A stretch of DNA of 64,000 bases from Alcanivorax profundi (lineage in GTDB: Bacteria > Pseudomonadota > Gammaproteobacteria > Pseudomonadales > Alcanivoracaceae). Position numbers and translations under genes: made by a program. The stretch covers positions 1 through 64,000 of the forward strand of contig NZ_QYYA01000001.1 of the NCBI RefSeq assembly GCF_003597125.1, read 5' to 3'. A model generated the notes under the pieces. That model worked only from the letters and a program-made list of their open reading frames with translations, did no database searches and was not told the DNA's origin. Positions 17,940 to 26,590 of the stretch are shown one piece after another. Each line of letters begins with the position of its first letter. Position 1 is the first letter of the stretch.

Positions 17940-19502
17940 ATGAATCCCATCCAGCTCAGCATTTTCGCCAATCGCCTCTCCGGTATCTGTGATGAAATGG
18001 GGGCGGTGCTGCGGCTCAGTGCCTTGTCGCCCAACATCAAGGATCGGCTGGATTTCTCCTGCGCGATCTTCGATGCGCAGGGGCGGCTCTGTGCCCAGGC
18101 GGCGCATATCCCGGTGCATCTGGGCTCCATGGCCTATGCCATGGCTGATTTGGTCAGTAATCGCGAGTGGACGCCAGGCGATTTGCTGGTGGTCAATGAC
18201 CCCTATCTGGGCGGCACCCATCTGCCGGATGTGACCGTGGTCGCACCGGTGTATGCGGCGGACAGCGCCCTGATCGGCTTTGCGGTCACCCGGGCCCACC
18301 ATGCCAATATTGGCGCGCACAGTCCCGGTTCCATGCCGGTGTCCACCCATCTGACACAGGAAGGGCTGGTGATTGCCCCCACCCTGTTGAAAGCAGCTGG
18401 TCAGTGGCAGATTCCCCTGTGCCGCCGTCTGGCAGGTCTGGAGGCGCTGCCAGGGGCCGATTCGCCGCCCATGGAAAACCTGCGGTTCGGGGATTTTGCT
18501 GCCCAGGCCAGCGCCTGTGAAACCGGGGCCCGCCGATTGGCGGAGATGGCGGCCACCCAGGCAGGTATTGGTCAGGGGTTCGATGCCCTCAATGCCTACG
18601 GAGAGAAACGCGCCCGCGCCCGTATTGCGGCGCTGCCGGATGGACAATACCACTTTACGGACGTGATGGATGATGACGGTCAGGGTCAGCAGGACATCAC
18701 CATTTCGGTGACCCTGCGTATCGAGGGCGACAGTGCATCGCTGGATTTCACCGGCACGGCGGATCAGGTGGCCGGCAATATCAATTGCCCGCTATCGGTG
18801 GCCGCCGCCGCGGCCTACTACTGTTTTCGCTGTCTGATGGATGATGATGTGCCGGCCTGCGATGGTCTGTTCCGTCCCATCAGCCTGTCCGCACCGCCGG
18901 GATCCTTGCTTAATGCCCATCGTCCGGCGGCCGTGGCTGCCGGCAACGTGGAAACCAGCTCCCGGGTGGTGGATGTGGTGCTGGGCGCCCTGGCCCAGGC
19001 GGCCCCGGAGGCGGTGCCCGCCGCCAGCCAGGGCACCATGAACAATGTGGCCATGGGCGCTTCAGGGGAGCAGGGCTGGGATTATTACGAAACCATGGCC
19101 GGTGGCGCCGGCGCCCATGCGGGCGGGGCTGGACTCAGCGCTGTGCATACCCACATGACCAATACTTTGAACACCCCCATCGAGAGCCTGGAGGCTCATT
19201 ATCCGCTGCGGGTACTGGAATACCGTATTCGCCATGGCAGCGGTGGGGCCGGAGTGTTCTGCGGTGGGGATGGTCTTGTCCGTGAGCTGGAGTTTCTTGC
19301 GGAAGCTCAGGTCACCCTGCTCACAGACCGCCGCCGTTCCGCGCCCTGGGGGCTGGCGGGCGGAAAGAATGGCGCAGTGGGGGAAAACCGGCATAACGGC
19401 AGGTTGTTGCCGTCAAAGACTGGTTTTGCCGCCAGAGTCGGTGATCGGTTGCTGGTAGCCTCTCCTGGCGGGGGAGGGTATTACGATACGAAGTATAAAT
19501 GA
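17940..19502 (+). CDS. Hydantoinase B/oxoprolinase family protein
   Basis: A 520-residue HyuB-type subunit, the family of ATP-dependent N-methylhydantoinase and 5-oxoprolinase beta subunits. Typical blocks are present: an N-terminal FANRLSGICDEMGAVL, a DRLDFSCAIFD stretch, the central VNDPYLGGTHLPDV and FAVTRAHHANIG metal-site-like region, the TSSRVVDVVLGAL segment and a C-terminal glycine-rich GDGLVRELEF region. The partner HyuA subunit is not adjacent, so the substrate cannot be inferred. The start is set by similarity; the ribosome-binding site is weak, and repeat copy B occupies the upstream region. Its stop codon overlaps a probable Fur box of the next gene. Confidence 0.82.
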   Translation: MNPIQLSIFANRLSGICDEMGAVLRLSALSPNIKDRLDFSCAIFDAQGRLCAQAAHIPVHLGSMAYAMADLVSNREWTPGDLLVVNDPYLGGTHLPDVTVVAPVYAADSALIGFAVTRAHHANIGAHSPGSMPVSTHLTQEGLVIAPTLLKAAGQWQIPLCRRLAGLEALPGADSPPMENLRFGDFAAQASACETGARRLAEMAATQAGIGQGFDALNAYGEKRARARIAALPDGQYHFTDVMDDDGQGQQDITISVTLRIEGDSASLDFTGTADQVAGNINCPLSVAAAAAYYCFRCLMDDDVPACDGLFRPISLSAPPGSLLNAHRPAAVAAGNVETSSRVVDVVLGALAQAAPEAVPAASQGTMNNVAMGASGEQGWDYYETMAGGAGAHAGGAGLSAVHTHMTNTLNTPIESLEAHYPLRVLEYRIRHGSGGAGVFCGGDGLVRELEFLAEAQVTLLTDRRRSAPWGLAGGKNGAVGENRHNGRLLPSKTGFAARVGDRLLVASPGGGGYYDTKYK

Positions 19503-19515
19503 GAATGATAAATAA
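19495..19515 (+). promoter_or_regulatory. Probable Fur box upstream of the TonB receptor gene
   Basis: The stretch ATAAATGAGAATGATAAATA fits the repeated NATWAT pattern of Fur-binding sites. It overlaps the hyuB stop codon and lies about 85-100 nt before the receptor start. This agrees with an iron-repressed outer-membrane receptor. It is a by-eye consensus match only. Confidence 0.5.
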
Positions 19516-19597
19516 TTGAAGTTGGTTCTTCTTCACTGTATTCTTCCCGTGCTTACGATGTTTACATTTTTTGCATTTGCGTCGGGAAGGAATACTT

Positions 19598-21790
19598 ATG
19601 CATTTACAGCGTCGCCTAATTTGCTGTGCCATCGCCTCTGCCATGGCTACCGGAGCAGCTCCGGCTTTTGCGGATCAGACCAATGAACTGAAACCGGTAC
19701 AGATCCTCGGGGATCGCCAGGATACTTTCAGTATCAGTGGTTCTGCTTACGTACTGTCTAACGAAGATTTGGAAGAAAAGGAAAACACGGATGTGCACCG
19801 CATTCTGCGAGATGTGCCCGGCGTGTATTTCCAGGAAGAAGAAGGTTATGGCCTGCGTCCGAACATCGGTATTCGTGGCTCCGGTCGTGACCGCTCCAGC
19901 AAGGTTTCTCTCATGGAAGACGGGGTGTTGATTGCCCCGGCACCTTACGCTGCACCGGCAGCCTATTATTTTCCCAGTGCTGGTCGTTTCTATGGCGTTG
20001 AAGTCCTGAAAGGTCCAGACACCTTGCGCTACGGTCCCTTCACTGTTGGGGGTGCCATCAATTTCCTGTCTACCCCGATTCCTGCCCGTGCTTCAGGCAT
20101 GGTGAATGTGGAAGGTGGAGAGGACGGATCTCAGCGAGCTCATGCCTATTATGGCGCCACTGAGGGCCAGTTTGGTTTCATGCTGGAAGCGCATCAGCAA
20201 CGCACCCTGGGCTTCAAGGATATTGACCGTTCCAACCGTGACAGTGGTTTTGACAAGCGTGATTATGTAGCCAAGCTACGTTGGCAGGCTCCGGAAACCG
20301 CCGCTATCCAGCAGGCGCTGGAACTGAAACTGGAGCATTCCAGCGAAGTCTCCGACGAAACCTATCTGGGGCTGACCGACCGGGATTTTGAGCGTGATGC
20401 CAACCGGCGTTACGGCATGAGTGATATCGACCAGATGGACAATGACAGGGATGCGGTGTCCCTGCGCCACACTCTGGTGTTTGCTGAAAATACCCGGTTG
20501 AACTCTGTAGTGTACCGCAACGAGTTCAACCGCAACTGGTACAAGCTGGCCAGTATTGATGGCCAGGGCATTGGTGGTTATGTGTCGGATGCCAACACCA
20601 ATGGTGGAGTCAAGCAAGCAGTTCTGCGTGGTAGCGCCGACGCCTCTGATCTAGTGTTCAAGAACAACAACCGTGAGTACATTTCTGAAGGAATTCAGAC
20701 TGAACTGAGTCACCAGTTCCAGGTAGGCTCTGTGCAAAATGATCTGATCGTAGGGGCCCGCTACCACCAGGACGAAGTGGATCGTTATCAGCCCACGGAC
20801 ACCTTCGATCAGACTAATGGCAGCCTGGTGTATCAGACGTCCACATTGCCCACCGGCGGTGATAACCGTCTGGAAAATGCCGATGCCATGTCGGCCTGGA
20901 TCATCGATCACGCTTATGTGGGGGATTTCATTGTCACCGGCTCGTTGCGGTACGAGAACGTGGAGAGCAAGAGCAAGCGCTGGGGTGACCCGGCTCGCAA
21001 CACGGTGAGTTCACGGACAGAAAACCGCAACGAAGAGCTGATGGCGGGCCTGGGTGCCACCTGGCTGCTAAATGACAACTGGTCACTGCTGGCTGGTGTG
21101 CATCAGGGGTTTGCGCCGGCCGGAGCCTCCTCCCAGAAAGGTACCGAGGCGGAAAAGAGTGTTAACTATGAAACCGGTTTCCGCTACTGGCAGGAAAACT
21201 TCAGTGCCGATGTGATCGCGTTCTACAGCGACTATGAGAACACGATCCAGAACTGTTCCATCGCCAATCCATGTCCCAATGGCAATGATTCCGGCACCCA
21301 GAGCTTTGGTGAATCCGAGGTTCGCGGTCTGGAGGTGGGGCTGAACAGCGTGGCCTGGGAGGGTGACAATGGCCTGCGAGTTCCGGTTCGGCTGGCCTAT
21401 ACCTACACCGATGGCGAAATCACCAGGGACGCTGATGATCTGTCCGTGCTGGATGGCGATGTGCTGCCTTACCTGCCTGAACATCTGGCCAGCCTGACCT
21501 TCGGCCTGGAAAAAGCCGCTGCCTGGTCTGCATTGATGTCGGTCAGCCACACGGATGGCATGTGCATCGACAACAGCTGTGACCGTACTGGTCAGAGCAC
21601 CACGTTCAAACGCACCAGTGACTACGTGATCGCAGATGTGGTGGCCACCTACCACGTGAATAGCGACATGGAAGTGTATGCCAAAGTGGATAACGTGTTT
21701 GACGATCAGGAAATTGTCTCCCGTGATCCCGCAGGGGCTCGCCCCAACAAGCCGCGCACTGGCTATGTGGGCATGAAAGTACGCTTCTGA
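19598..21790 (+). CDS. TonB-dependent outer-membrane receptor, FecA-like siderophore/iron receptor
   Basis: A 730-residue beta-barrel receptor with a cleavable signal peptide (AIASAMATGAAPAFA|DQ). The plug domain contains the conserved RILRDVPGVYF and PNIGIRGSGRDRSSKVSLMEDGV blocks, then FYGVEVLKGPDTLRYGPFTVGGAINF. The C-terminus ends in the aromatic motif GMKVRF expected for Bam-dependent insertion. The plug most resembles FecA-type ferric siderophore receptors; the ligand cannot be named. The ATG at 19598 follows GGAAGGAA and gives a proper signal peptide, so it is preferred to an ATG nine codons upstream. A Fur-like site lies upstream, and no FecR/FecI pair is adjacent. Confidence 0.88.
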   Translation: MHLQRRLICCAIASAMATGAAPAFADQTNELKPVQILGDRQDTFSISGSAYVLSNEDLEEKENTDVHRILRDVPGVYFQEEEGYGLRPNIGIRGSGRDRSSKVSLMEDGVLIAPAPYAAPAAYYFPSAGRFYGVEVLKGPDTLRYGPFTVGGAINFLSTPIPARASGMVNVEGGEDGSQRAHAYYGATEGQFGFMLEAHQQRTLGFKDIDRSNRDSGFDKRDYVAKLRWQAPETAAIQQALELKLEHSSEVSDETYLGLTDRDFERDANRRYGMSDIDQMDNDRDAVSLRHTLVFAENTRLNSVVYRNEFNRNWYKLASIDGQGIGGYVSDANTNGGVKQAVLRGSADASDLVFKNNNREYISEGIQTELSHQFQVGSVQNDLIVGARYHQDEVDRYQPTDTFDQTNGSLVYQTSTLPTGGDNRLENADAMSAWIIDHAYVGDFIVTGSLRYENVESKSKRWGDPARNTVSSRTENRNEELMAGLGATWLLNDNWSLLAGVHQGFAPAGASSQKGTEAEKSVNYETGFRYWQENFSADVIAFYSDYENTIQNCSIANPCPNGNDSGTQSFGESEVRGLEVGLNSVAWEGDNGLRVPVRLAYTYTDGEITRDADDLSVLDGDVLPYLPEHLASLTFGLEKAAAWSALMSVSHTDGMCIDNSCDRTGQSTTFKRTSDYVIADVVATYHVNSDMEVYAKVDNVFDDQEIVSRDPAGARPNKPRTGYVGMKVRF

Positions 21791-21815
21791 GGTGGAAAGC
21801 GGTGACAACAGAACT

Positions 21816-22093
21816 GGGGGCCGAGGCCCACCGCTGTCCCACAGTTTGTGTCTGCTTGACGGAGCTCTGCGGGGCTGACATGCCGGCAGGGTATCTCGTG
21901 ATATGAAGACATGAATTGGCGGTGAGCCAATCTTCAGAGGCTCCCTAGATTCTTCCAGGGTAAGCGCTTGCTTGCAGGCGAAGACGTGTTCGCAAAGGCC
22001 GAATTCGCTTGCAAGCAAGCTCCCACAAAGGAAGAGGGGCCTGTCCCAAAGAGGAGCCTGAAAAATGTGGGACAGCGGTGGGCCTCGGCCCCC
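21816..22093. repeat. MITE-like element with 28-bp perfect terminal inverted repeats
   Basis: The ends, 21816-21843 and 22066-22093, are perfect 28-bp inverted copies (GGGGGCCGAGGCCCACCG... and its complement). Inside, GCTTGCTTGCAGGCGAA at 21966-21982 pairs with TTCGCTTGCAAGCAAGC at 22004-22020 with one mismatch, followed by CTCCCACA, which resembles REP-type elements of pseudomonads. No credible gene lies inside. It occupies the gap between the receptor gene and grxD. Confidence 0.7.
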
Positions 22094-22207
22094 TTTTCTG
22101 TTCCGTGACCCTTGAAGGCGTGGCTCTCCGGCCCCATCTGGGAGGAGCAGGGCCATCAGTGCTAGAATAGAGCCAATCAACCCCCTCAAAACGCCAGGTA
22201 GTTCAGT

Positions 22208-22540
22208 ATGGATGTTATTCAGGTCATCAAAGACCAGATCGAAAAAAACCCGGTGATCCTTTACATGAAGGGCACCCCGCAGTTCCCCCAGTGCGGCTTC
22301 TCCGCTCAGGTGGTGGAAGCCATGACCGCGGTGGGAAAGCCGTTTGCCTATGTGAATATCCTGGAAGCGCCGGAAATTCGTCAGAGTTTGAAGGAGTATG
22401 CCAACTGGCCGACCTATCCCCAGCTGTGGGTGGGTGGCGAGCTGGTGGGTGGCTGCGACATCATCATGGACATGTATCGCTCCGGTCAGCTCAAGGAGCT
22501 GGTGGATGGCGCAGCGGCAGAGACTGGCGGCAGCGACTGA
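22208..22540 (+). CDS. grxD: Monothiol glutaredoxin, Grx4 family
   Basis: A 110-residue CGFS-type glutaredoxin. The motif C29-G-F-S is preceded by KGTPQFPQ, and WPTYPQLWVGGELVGGCDI carries the cis-proline and glutathione-binding residues. Members bind [2Fe-2S] clusters with glutathione and act in Fe-S cluster delivery and iron sensing rather than as dithiol reductants. A terminator follows the gene. It stands alone between a repeat element and a PepSY gene. Confidence 0.95.
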   Translation: MDVIQVIKDQIEKNPVILYMKGTPQFPQCGFSAQVVEAMTAVGKPFAYVNILEAPEIRQSLKEYANWPTYPQLWVGGELVGGCDIIMDMYRSGQLKELVDGAAAETGGSD

Positions 22541-22566
22541 TCTCGTTACTCTGTAATGAATGAATG

Positions 22567-22589
22567 CCCGGCCCAGCGCCGGGTTTTTT
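22567..22589 (+). terminator. Rho-independent terminator after grxD
   Basis: CCCGGC and GCCGGG form a 6-bp stem with a 5-nt loop, followed by six T residues. Confidence 0.85.
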
Positions 22590-22706
22590 ATGCCTGCGTG
22601 TGGGGCTCTTGACGGTTTTGCTCAGACTGCTGGAGGTTCCGGTGTTGGCCCTAATGCATTAGCGCCTACAATCGACGTGGATTATTGGCCTCATTGAGGT
22701 AGCTAG

Positions 22707-23432
22707 GTGAAAAAACGGAACCCTACACGCCAGTGGCGTCGCTGGCACCGCTGGCTGGGGCTGGCGGTGGCATTGCCGGTGCTGGTGCTGTCGATTACGG
22801 GGGTGATGCTCAATCACATCGAGTCCCTTGGCTGGTCCAGCAAGCCCATGTCGCCCTTGCTGGCGCGCTGGTACGGTGCGCCGGTGCCCAGCGACATCAG
22901 GGGCTATTCTCTGGAAGGTCAGTGGTATGCAGAACTGAATGAGCGCTTGTATGTGGATGGTGCTGACACTCTGCATTGCACGCCGCCATTGCATGGGGTT
23001 GCGCGCCACAACGGACTGTTGATTGTCGGTTGCGGGCAGGAGCTGATGCTGCTGGACGGCAATGGTCAGCTGGTGGAACGCATCGGCAAGGCCTATGGGT
23101 TACCGGCCTTTGAACATCTGGGCAGTGATGACACTGGATTGATCCTGGACACCGGCGATGGATTGCTGCGTTACGACGTGGACCAGCTGATGGCAAGTCC
23201 GTATCAGGGGGACTGGCAGCCGCTGGACGCCAGGCCATTGCCAAACGGTCTGGAAAAAGCCCTGATTGACCAGAGTGTGCCGCCTTCCCTGACCTGGCAG
23301 CGGTTGTTGCTGGATCTGCACGCGGGCCGGATTGCCGGCGTGGCGGGGCAGTTGGTGATGGACTTCGCGGCCCTGGTACTCACCATTCTGGCCATTACCG
23401 GCACGGTGATCTGGAGTCGAAGCCGCCGCTAA
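22707..23432 (+). CDS. PepSY-associated membrane protein
   Basis: A 241-residue protein of the PepSY-associated transmembrane family. An N-terminal basic stretch with WRRWHRWLGL leads into the first membrane helix ending TGVMLNH. A roughly 160-residue extracytoplasmic part follows, and a second helix (VMDFAALVLTILAITGTVIWS) closes the protein after the conserved LLLDLHAGRIAG. Such proteins are often linked to iron uptake or flavin/haem reduction, but the function here is unknown. The start is GTG at 22707 with GAGG upstream. Confidence 0.75.
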   Translation: MKKRNPTRQWRRWHRWLGLAVALPVLVLSITGVMLNHIESLGWSSKPMSPLLARWYGAPVPSDIRGYSLEGQWYAELNERLYVDGADTLHCTPPLHGVARHNGLLIVGCGQELMLLDGNGQLVERIGKAYGLPAFEHLGSDDTGLILDTGDGLLRYDVDQLMASPYQGDWQPLDARPLPNGLEKALIDQSVPPSLTWQRLLLDLHAGRIAGVAGQLVMDFAALVLTILAITGTVIWSRSRR

Positions 23433-23590
23433 AGATGGCTGCAGAAGTGCCCCAATTGCCTATTCATTGAGCAATTGGTTGGATTCCGCAACAAAGCCGG
23501 TTGCATGCCGCGCCGGAATCCCCATGATAGAGCACAGTTTCGCGGGACGTGATGTCCCCGGTTTTACCCCTCTCACACAAGGAGATAAAC

Positions 23591-24193
23591 ATGGCTGTTC
23601 TGGTTGGTAAGCCCGCACCGGATTTCACTGTTCCTGCCGTCCTGGGCGATGGCAGCATCGTTGACGAATTCACCCTGTCCGAAGCCATCAAGGGCAAGTA
23701 CGGCCTGGTATTCTTCTACCCGCTGGATTTCACCTTCGTATGTCCGTCCGAGCTGATCGCACTGGATCACCGTATGGACGCTTTCAAGGAGCGTGGTGTG
23801 GAAGTGATCGGCGTGTCCATCGACAGCCACTTCACCCACAACGCCTGGCGTAACACCCCCATCAACGAAGGCGGTATTGGTCCGGTGAAATATACCCTGG
23901 CCGCTGACATGAACCACACCATCGCCCAGTCCTACGACGTAGAGTCTGAAGGTGGCATGGCCTTCCGTGGTGTTTTCCTGATCGACCAGAACGGCGTGGT
24001 ACGTAGCCAGATCGTTAACGATCTGCCGCTGGGTCGTAACATGGAAGAGCTGATCCGTCTGGTTGACGCCCTGCAGTTCCACGAAGAGCACGGTGAAGTG
24101 TGCCCGGCTGGCTGGCAGAAAGGCGACGCCGGCATGAACGCCTCCCCGGATGGCGTAGCCGAGTACCTGTCTGGTAATGCAGACAAGCTGTAA
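23591..24193 (+). CDS. 2-Cys peroxiredoxin, AhpC/Prx1 type
   Basis: A cytoplasmic thiol peroxidase of 200 aa. The peroxidatic cysteine is C51 in DFTFVCPSEL, and the resolving cysteine is C171 in EVCPAGW, giving a typical 2-Cys enzyme with a C-terminal extension as in Prx1/Tsa proteins. Upstream in-frame codons exist, but AAGGAG lies 7 nt before the ATG at 23591 and the family start MAVLVGKPAPDF matches. No ahpF is adjacent, so thioredoxin is the likelier reductant. A strong bidirectional terminator follows. Confidence 0.93.
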   Translation: MAVLVGKPAPDFTVPAVLGDGSIVDEFTLSEAIKGKYGLVFFYPLDFTFVCPSELIALDHRMDAFKERGVEVIGVSIDSHFTHNAWRNTPINEGGIGPVKYTLAADMNHTIAQSYDVESEGGMAFRGVFLIDQNGVVRSQIVNDLPLGRNMEELIRLVDALQFHEEHGEVCPAGWQKGDAGMNASPDGVAEYLSGNADKL

Positions 24194-24206
24194 TTGTCGC
24201 AGGCAC

Positions 24207-24240
24207 AAAAAAAGGGCCGCTTTTTAGCGGCCCTTTTTTT
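24207..24240. terminator. Bidirectional Rho-independent terminator
   Basis: GGGCCGC/GCGGCCC stem with a 6-nt T-rich loop, flanked by an A-run on the left and seven T residues on the right. It serves the convergent peroxiredoxin and rnt genes. Confidence 0.88.
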
Positions 24241-24321
24241 GTGCCCGCTCGCTGGAGGCCTGACGCCAGATGCTTGACGCTTAAAACAGGGTCAAAACAA
24301 TGGGCAGCGTCAGGCGTCCAA

Positions 24322-24990
24322 TCAGTCTAATGCTTTTGCCAGAGTCGGCGGCATTTCGCCGGGGGGAGGGGGCGGCCAGCCGCCCAGGTCGCGGAAGCGG
24401 TTCACCATGGAGCAGAACAACTCTGCCGTGCGGGTGGCGTCATACAGTGCGGAGTGGGCTTCGCGCTGGCTGAAGCGGATGCCGGCGGCCTCACAGGCTT
24501 TCGCCAACACGGTTTGACCGTAGACAAGGCCAGCGAGGGCAGCGGTGTCGAAGCTGGAGAACGGGTGGAACGGATTGCGCTTGATATCCGCCCGTTCGGC
24601 GGCAGCGTTCATGAAACCCAGATCGAAGAAGCTGTTATGGCCCACCAGCACGGCACGGTTGCAACCATGTTTCTTTATGGCCTTGCGGACTGGCTCGAAC
24701 ACGCCCTTCAGGGCGGTGTCTTCGGAGACCGCGCCACGTAAGGGGTTGTCAGGATCGATACCGGTGAAATCCAGTGCGGCCTGCTCGATGTTTGCCCCCG
24801 GGAAGGGGTCTACATGGAACTGGATACGCGTGGAAGGGCGCAGGTAGCCCTGGGCGTCCATATCAATCAGGACGGCGGCGACTTCCAGCAAGGCATCGGT
24901 ACTGGCATTGAATCCCCCGGTTTCCACGTCGATGACTACCGGCAGAAACCCCCGAAACCGCAGCGCCAGGCTGGGGTGCTGATCGCTCAT
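24322..24990 (-). CDS. rnt: Ribonuclease T
   Basis: A DEDDh-family 3'-5' exoribonuclease that trims tRNA CCA ends and other stable RNA precursors. Numbered from the ATG at 24990 (222 aa), the catalytic residues D21 and E23 lie in VIDVETGGF, with [10 protein letters not shown] carrying the third acidic residue and [16 protein letters not shown] the catalytic histidine and last aspartate. GGAG lies just before this ATG, so the six extra upstream codons are rejected. The gene is divergent from argG. Confidence 0.94.
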   Translation of the reverse strand: MSDQHPSLALRFRGFLPVVIDVETGGFNASTDALLEVAAVLIDMDAQGYLRPSTRIQFHVDPFPGANIEQAALDFTGIDPDNPLRGAVSEDTALKGVFEPVRKAIKKHGCNRAVLVGHNSFFDLGFMNAAAERADIKRNPFHPFSSFDTAALAGLVYGQTVLAKACEAAGIRFSQREAHSALYDATRTAELFCSMVNRFRDLGGWPPPPPGEMPPTLAKALD

Positions 24991-25174
24991 GATGACTCCA
25001 ACAGACAAAAAGCCCCGGCTCAGGCACTGGGCCTGGCCGGGAAGTCGCTATGCTACCGGAATCCCGGCGGTGGTGACAGGTGACGTCGGCACGGGCGGGC
25101 GGGTACAATACGCGACCTCGATTCATCGGGTGGCCGCGACCGCGCTGACGACCACCCTTTTGCGGAGTCTTTCA

Positions 25175-26398
25175 ATGTCCAAGATCAACAAGGTAGTGCT
25201 GGCCTATTCCGGCGGCCTGGATACCTCGGTCATCGTTAAATGGCTGCAGGATACCTACGACTGCGAGGTGGTGACCTTCACCGCCGATATCGGCCAGGGC
25301 GAGGAAGTGGAGCCGGCCCGCGCCAAGGCACAGGCCATGGGCGTCAAGGAAATCTACATTGAAGACCTGCGCGAAGAGTTCGTGCGTGACTACGTTTTCC
25401 CCATGTTCCGCGCCAACACCATCTACGAAGGTGAGTACCTGCTGGGGACCTCTATCGCGCGTCCGCTTATCGCCAAGCGACTGGTGGAAATTGCCGAGGA
25501 AACCGGAGCTGACGCCATCTCCCACGGTGCGACCGGCAAGGGCAATGACCAGGTGCGTTTTGAGCTGGGAGCGTACGCCCTGGCCCCCGGCATTCAGGTG
25601 ATTGCGCCGTGGCGTGAGTGGGATCTGAACTCCCGCGAAAAGCTGATGGCGTACTGCGAAGAGCGCAACATCCCGGTGGACTTCTCCAGCAAGAAGAAGA
25701 AATCCCCGTACTCCATGGATGCCAACCTGCTGCACATCTCCTATGAGGGCGGCAATCTGGAAGACCCGTGGTGGGAAGCCGAAGACGACATGTGGCGCTG
25801 GAGCGTGAGCCCGGAAGCGGCGCCGGATCAGGCCACTTACATTACCCTGGGCTTTGAGAAAGGCGACATCGTGTCCATTGATGGCGAGCGTCTGAGCCCG
25901 GCCGACGTGCTGACCAAACTGAACAAGCTGGGTGGCGACAACGGCATTGGCCGTCTGGACCTGGTGGAAAACCGCTACGTGGGTATGAAGTCCCGCGGCT
26001 GCTACGAAACCCCCGGTGGCACCATTATGCTGCCGGCGCACCGTGCCATTGAGTCTCTGACCCTGGATCGTGAATCCGCGCACCTGAAAGATTCCGTGAT
26101 GCCGAAGTACGCCGAGCTGGTCTACAACGGTTACTGGTGGAGCCCGGAGCGTCTGGCCCTGCAGAAACTGATCGATGCGACCCAGGAACACGTCAACGGT
26201 GAAGTACGCATGAAGCTCTACAAGGGCAATGCCACCGTGGTGGGGCGTCGCTCCGACAACGACAGCCTGTTCGATGCTTCCATCGCCACGTTCGAGGACG
26301 ATGCGGGTGCCTATGACCAGAAAGATGCGGAAGGCTTTATCAAGCTGAACGCCCTGCGTCTGCGCATTGCGGCCAAGAACGGGCGCAAGCTGAGCTGA
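25175..26398 (+). CDS. argG: Argininosuccinate synthase
   Basis: ATP-dependent ligation of citrulline and aspartate, the step after ArgF. The ATP-binding motif [11 protein letters not shown] is at residues 8-18, and the conserved [13 protein letters not shown] and [12 protein letters not shown] blocks follow. The product is 407 aa, normal for the family. The frame is open far upstream, but GGAG before the ATG at 25175 and the [14 protein letters not shown] start fix the N-terminus. It is followed by a strong terminator and forms its own transcription unit. Confidence 0.97.
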   Translation: MSKINKVVLAYSGGLDTSVIVKWLQDTYDCEVVTFTADIGQGEEVEPARAKAQAMGVKEIYIEDLREEFVRDYVFPMFRANTIYEGEYLLGTSIARPLIAKRLVEIAEETGADAISHGATGKGNDQVRFELGAYALAPGIQVIAPWREWDLNSREKLMAYCEERNIPVDFSSKKKKSPYSMDANLLHISYEGGNLEDPWWEAEDDMWRWSVSPEAAPDQATYITLGFEKGDIVSIDGERLSPADVLTKLNKLGGDNGIGRLDLVENRYVGMKSRGCYETPGGTIMLPAHRAIESLTLDRESAHLKDSVMPKYAELVYNGYWWSPERLALQKLIDATQEHVNGEVRMKLYKGNATVVGRRSDNDSLFDASIATFEDDAGAYDQKDAEGFIKLNALRLRIAAKNGRKLS

Positions 26399-26423
26399 TT
26401 GACGAACGTCGAACGCTGAGCGA

Positions 26424-26458
26424 AACCGCCGCTGGCCTAGAGGCCGCGGCGGTTTTTT
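26424..26458 (+). terminator. Rho-independent terminator after argG
   Basis: AACCGCCGC and GCGGCGGTT form the outer stem, with an inner GGCC/GGCC pair, followed by six T residues. Confidence 0.88.
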
Positions 26459-26590
26459 GTTTCTGGCGATTCGTTCTGTTGAACCTGCGATTTACATAAC
26501 GCAAAGGAAACGCCCTTTAATTTGTACCATGGTCACAACTAGGCTCTGGGGATCGACAATAACAACATTCGACCCTGGGGAGATCCGGTT

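Noticed and set aside
21083-22189. A 368-codon minus-strand frame opposite the TonB receptor and through the MITE-like element
   Set aside because: It is antisense to a complete receptor gene and continues through an inverted-repeat element; there is no domain signal.
24989-25174. N-terminal extension of argG by 62 codons
   Set aside because: The extension overlaps the divergent rnt start, lacks similarity to ArgG, and a good ribosome-binding site precedes the ATG at 25175.
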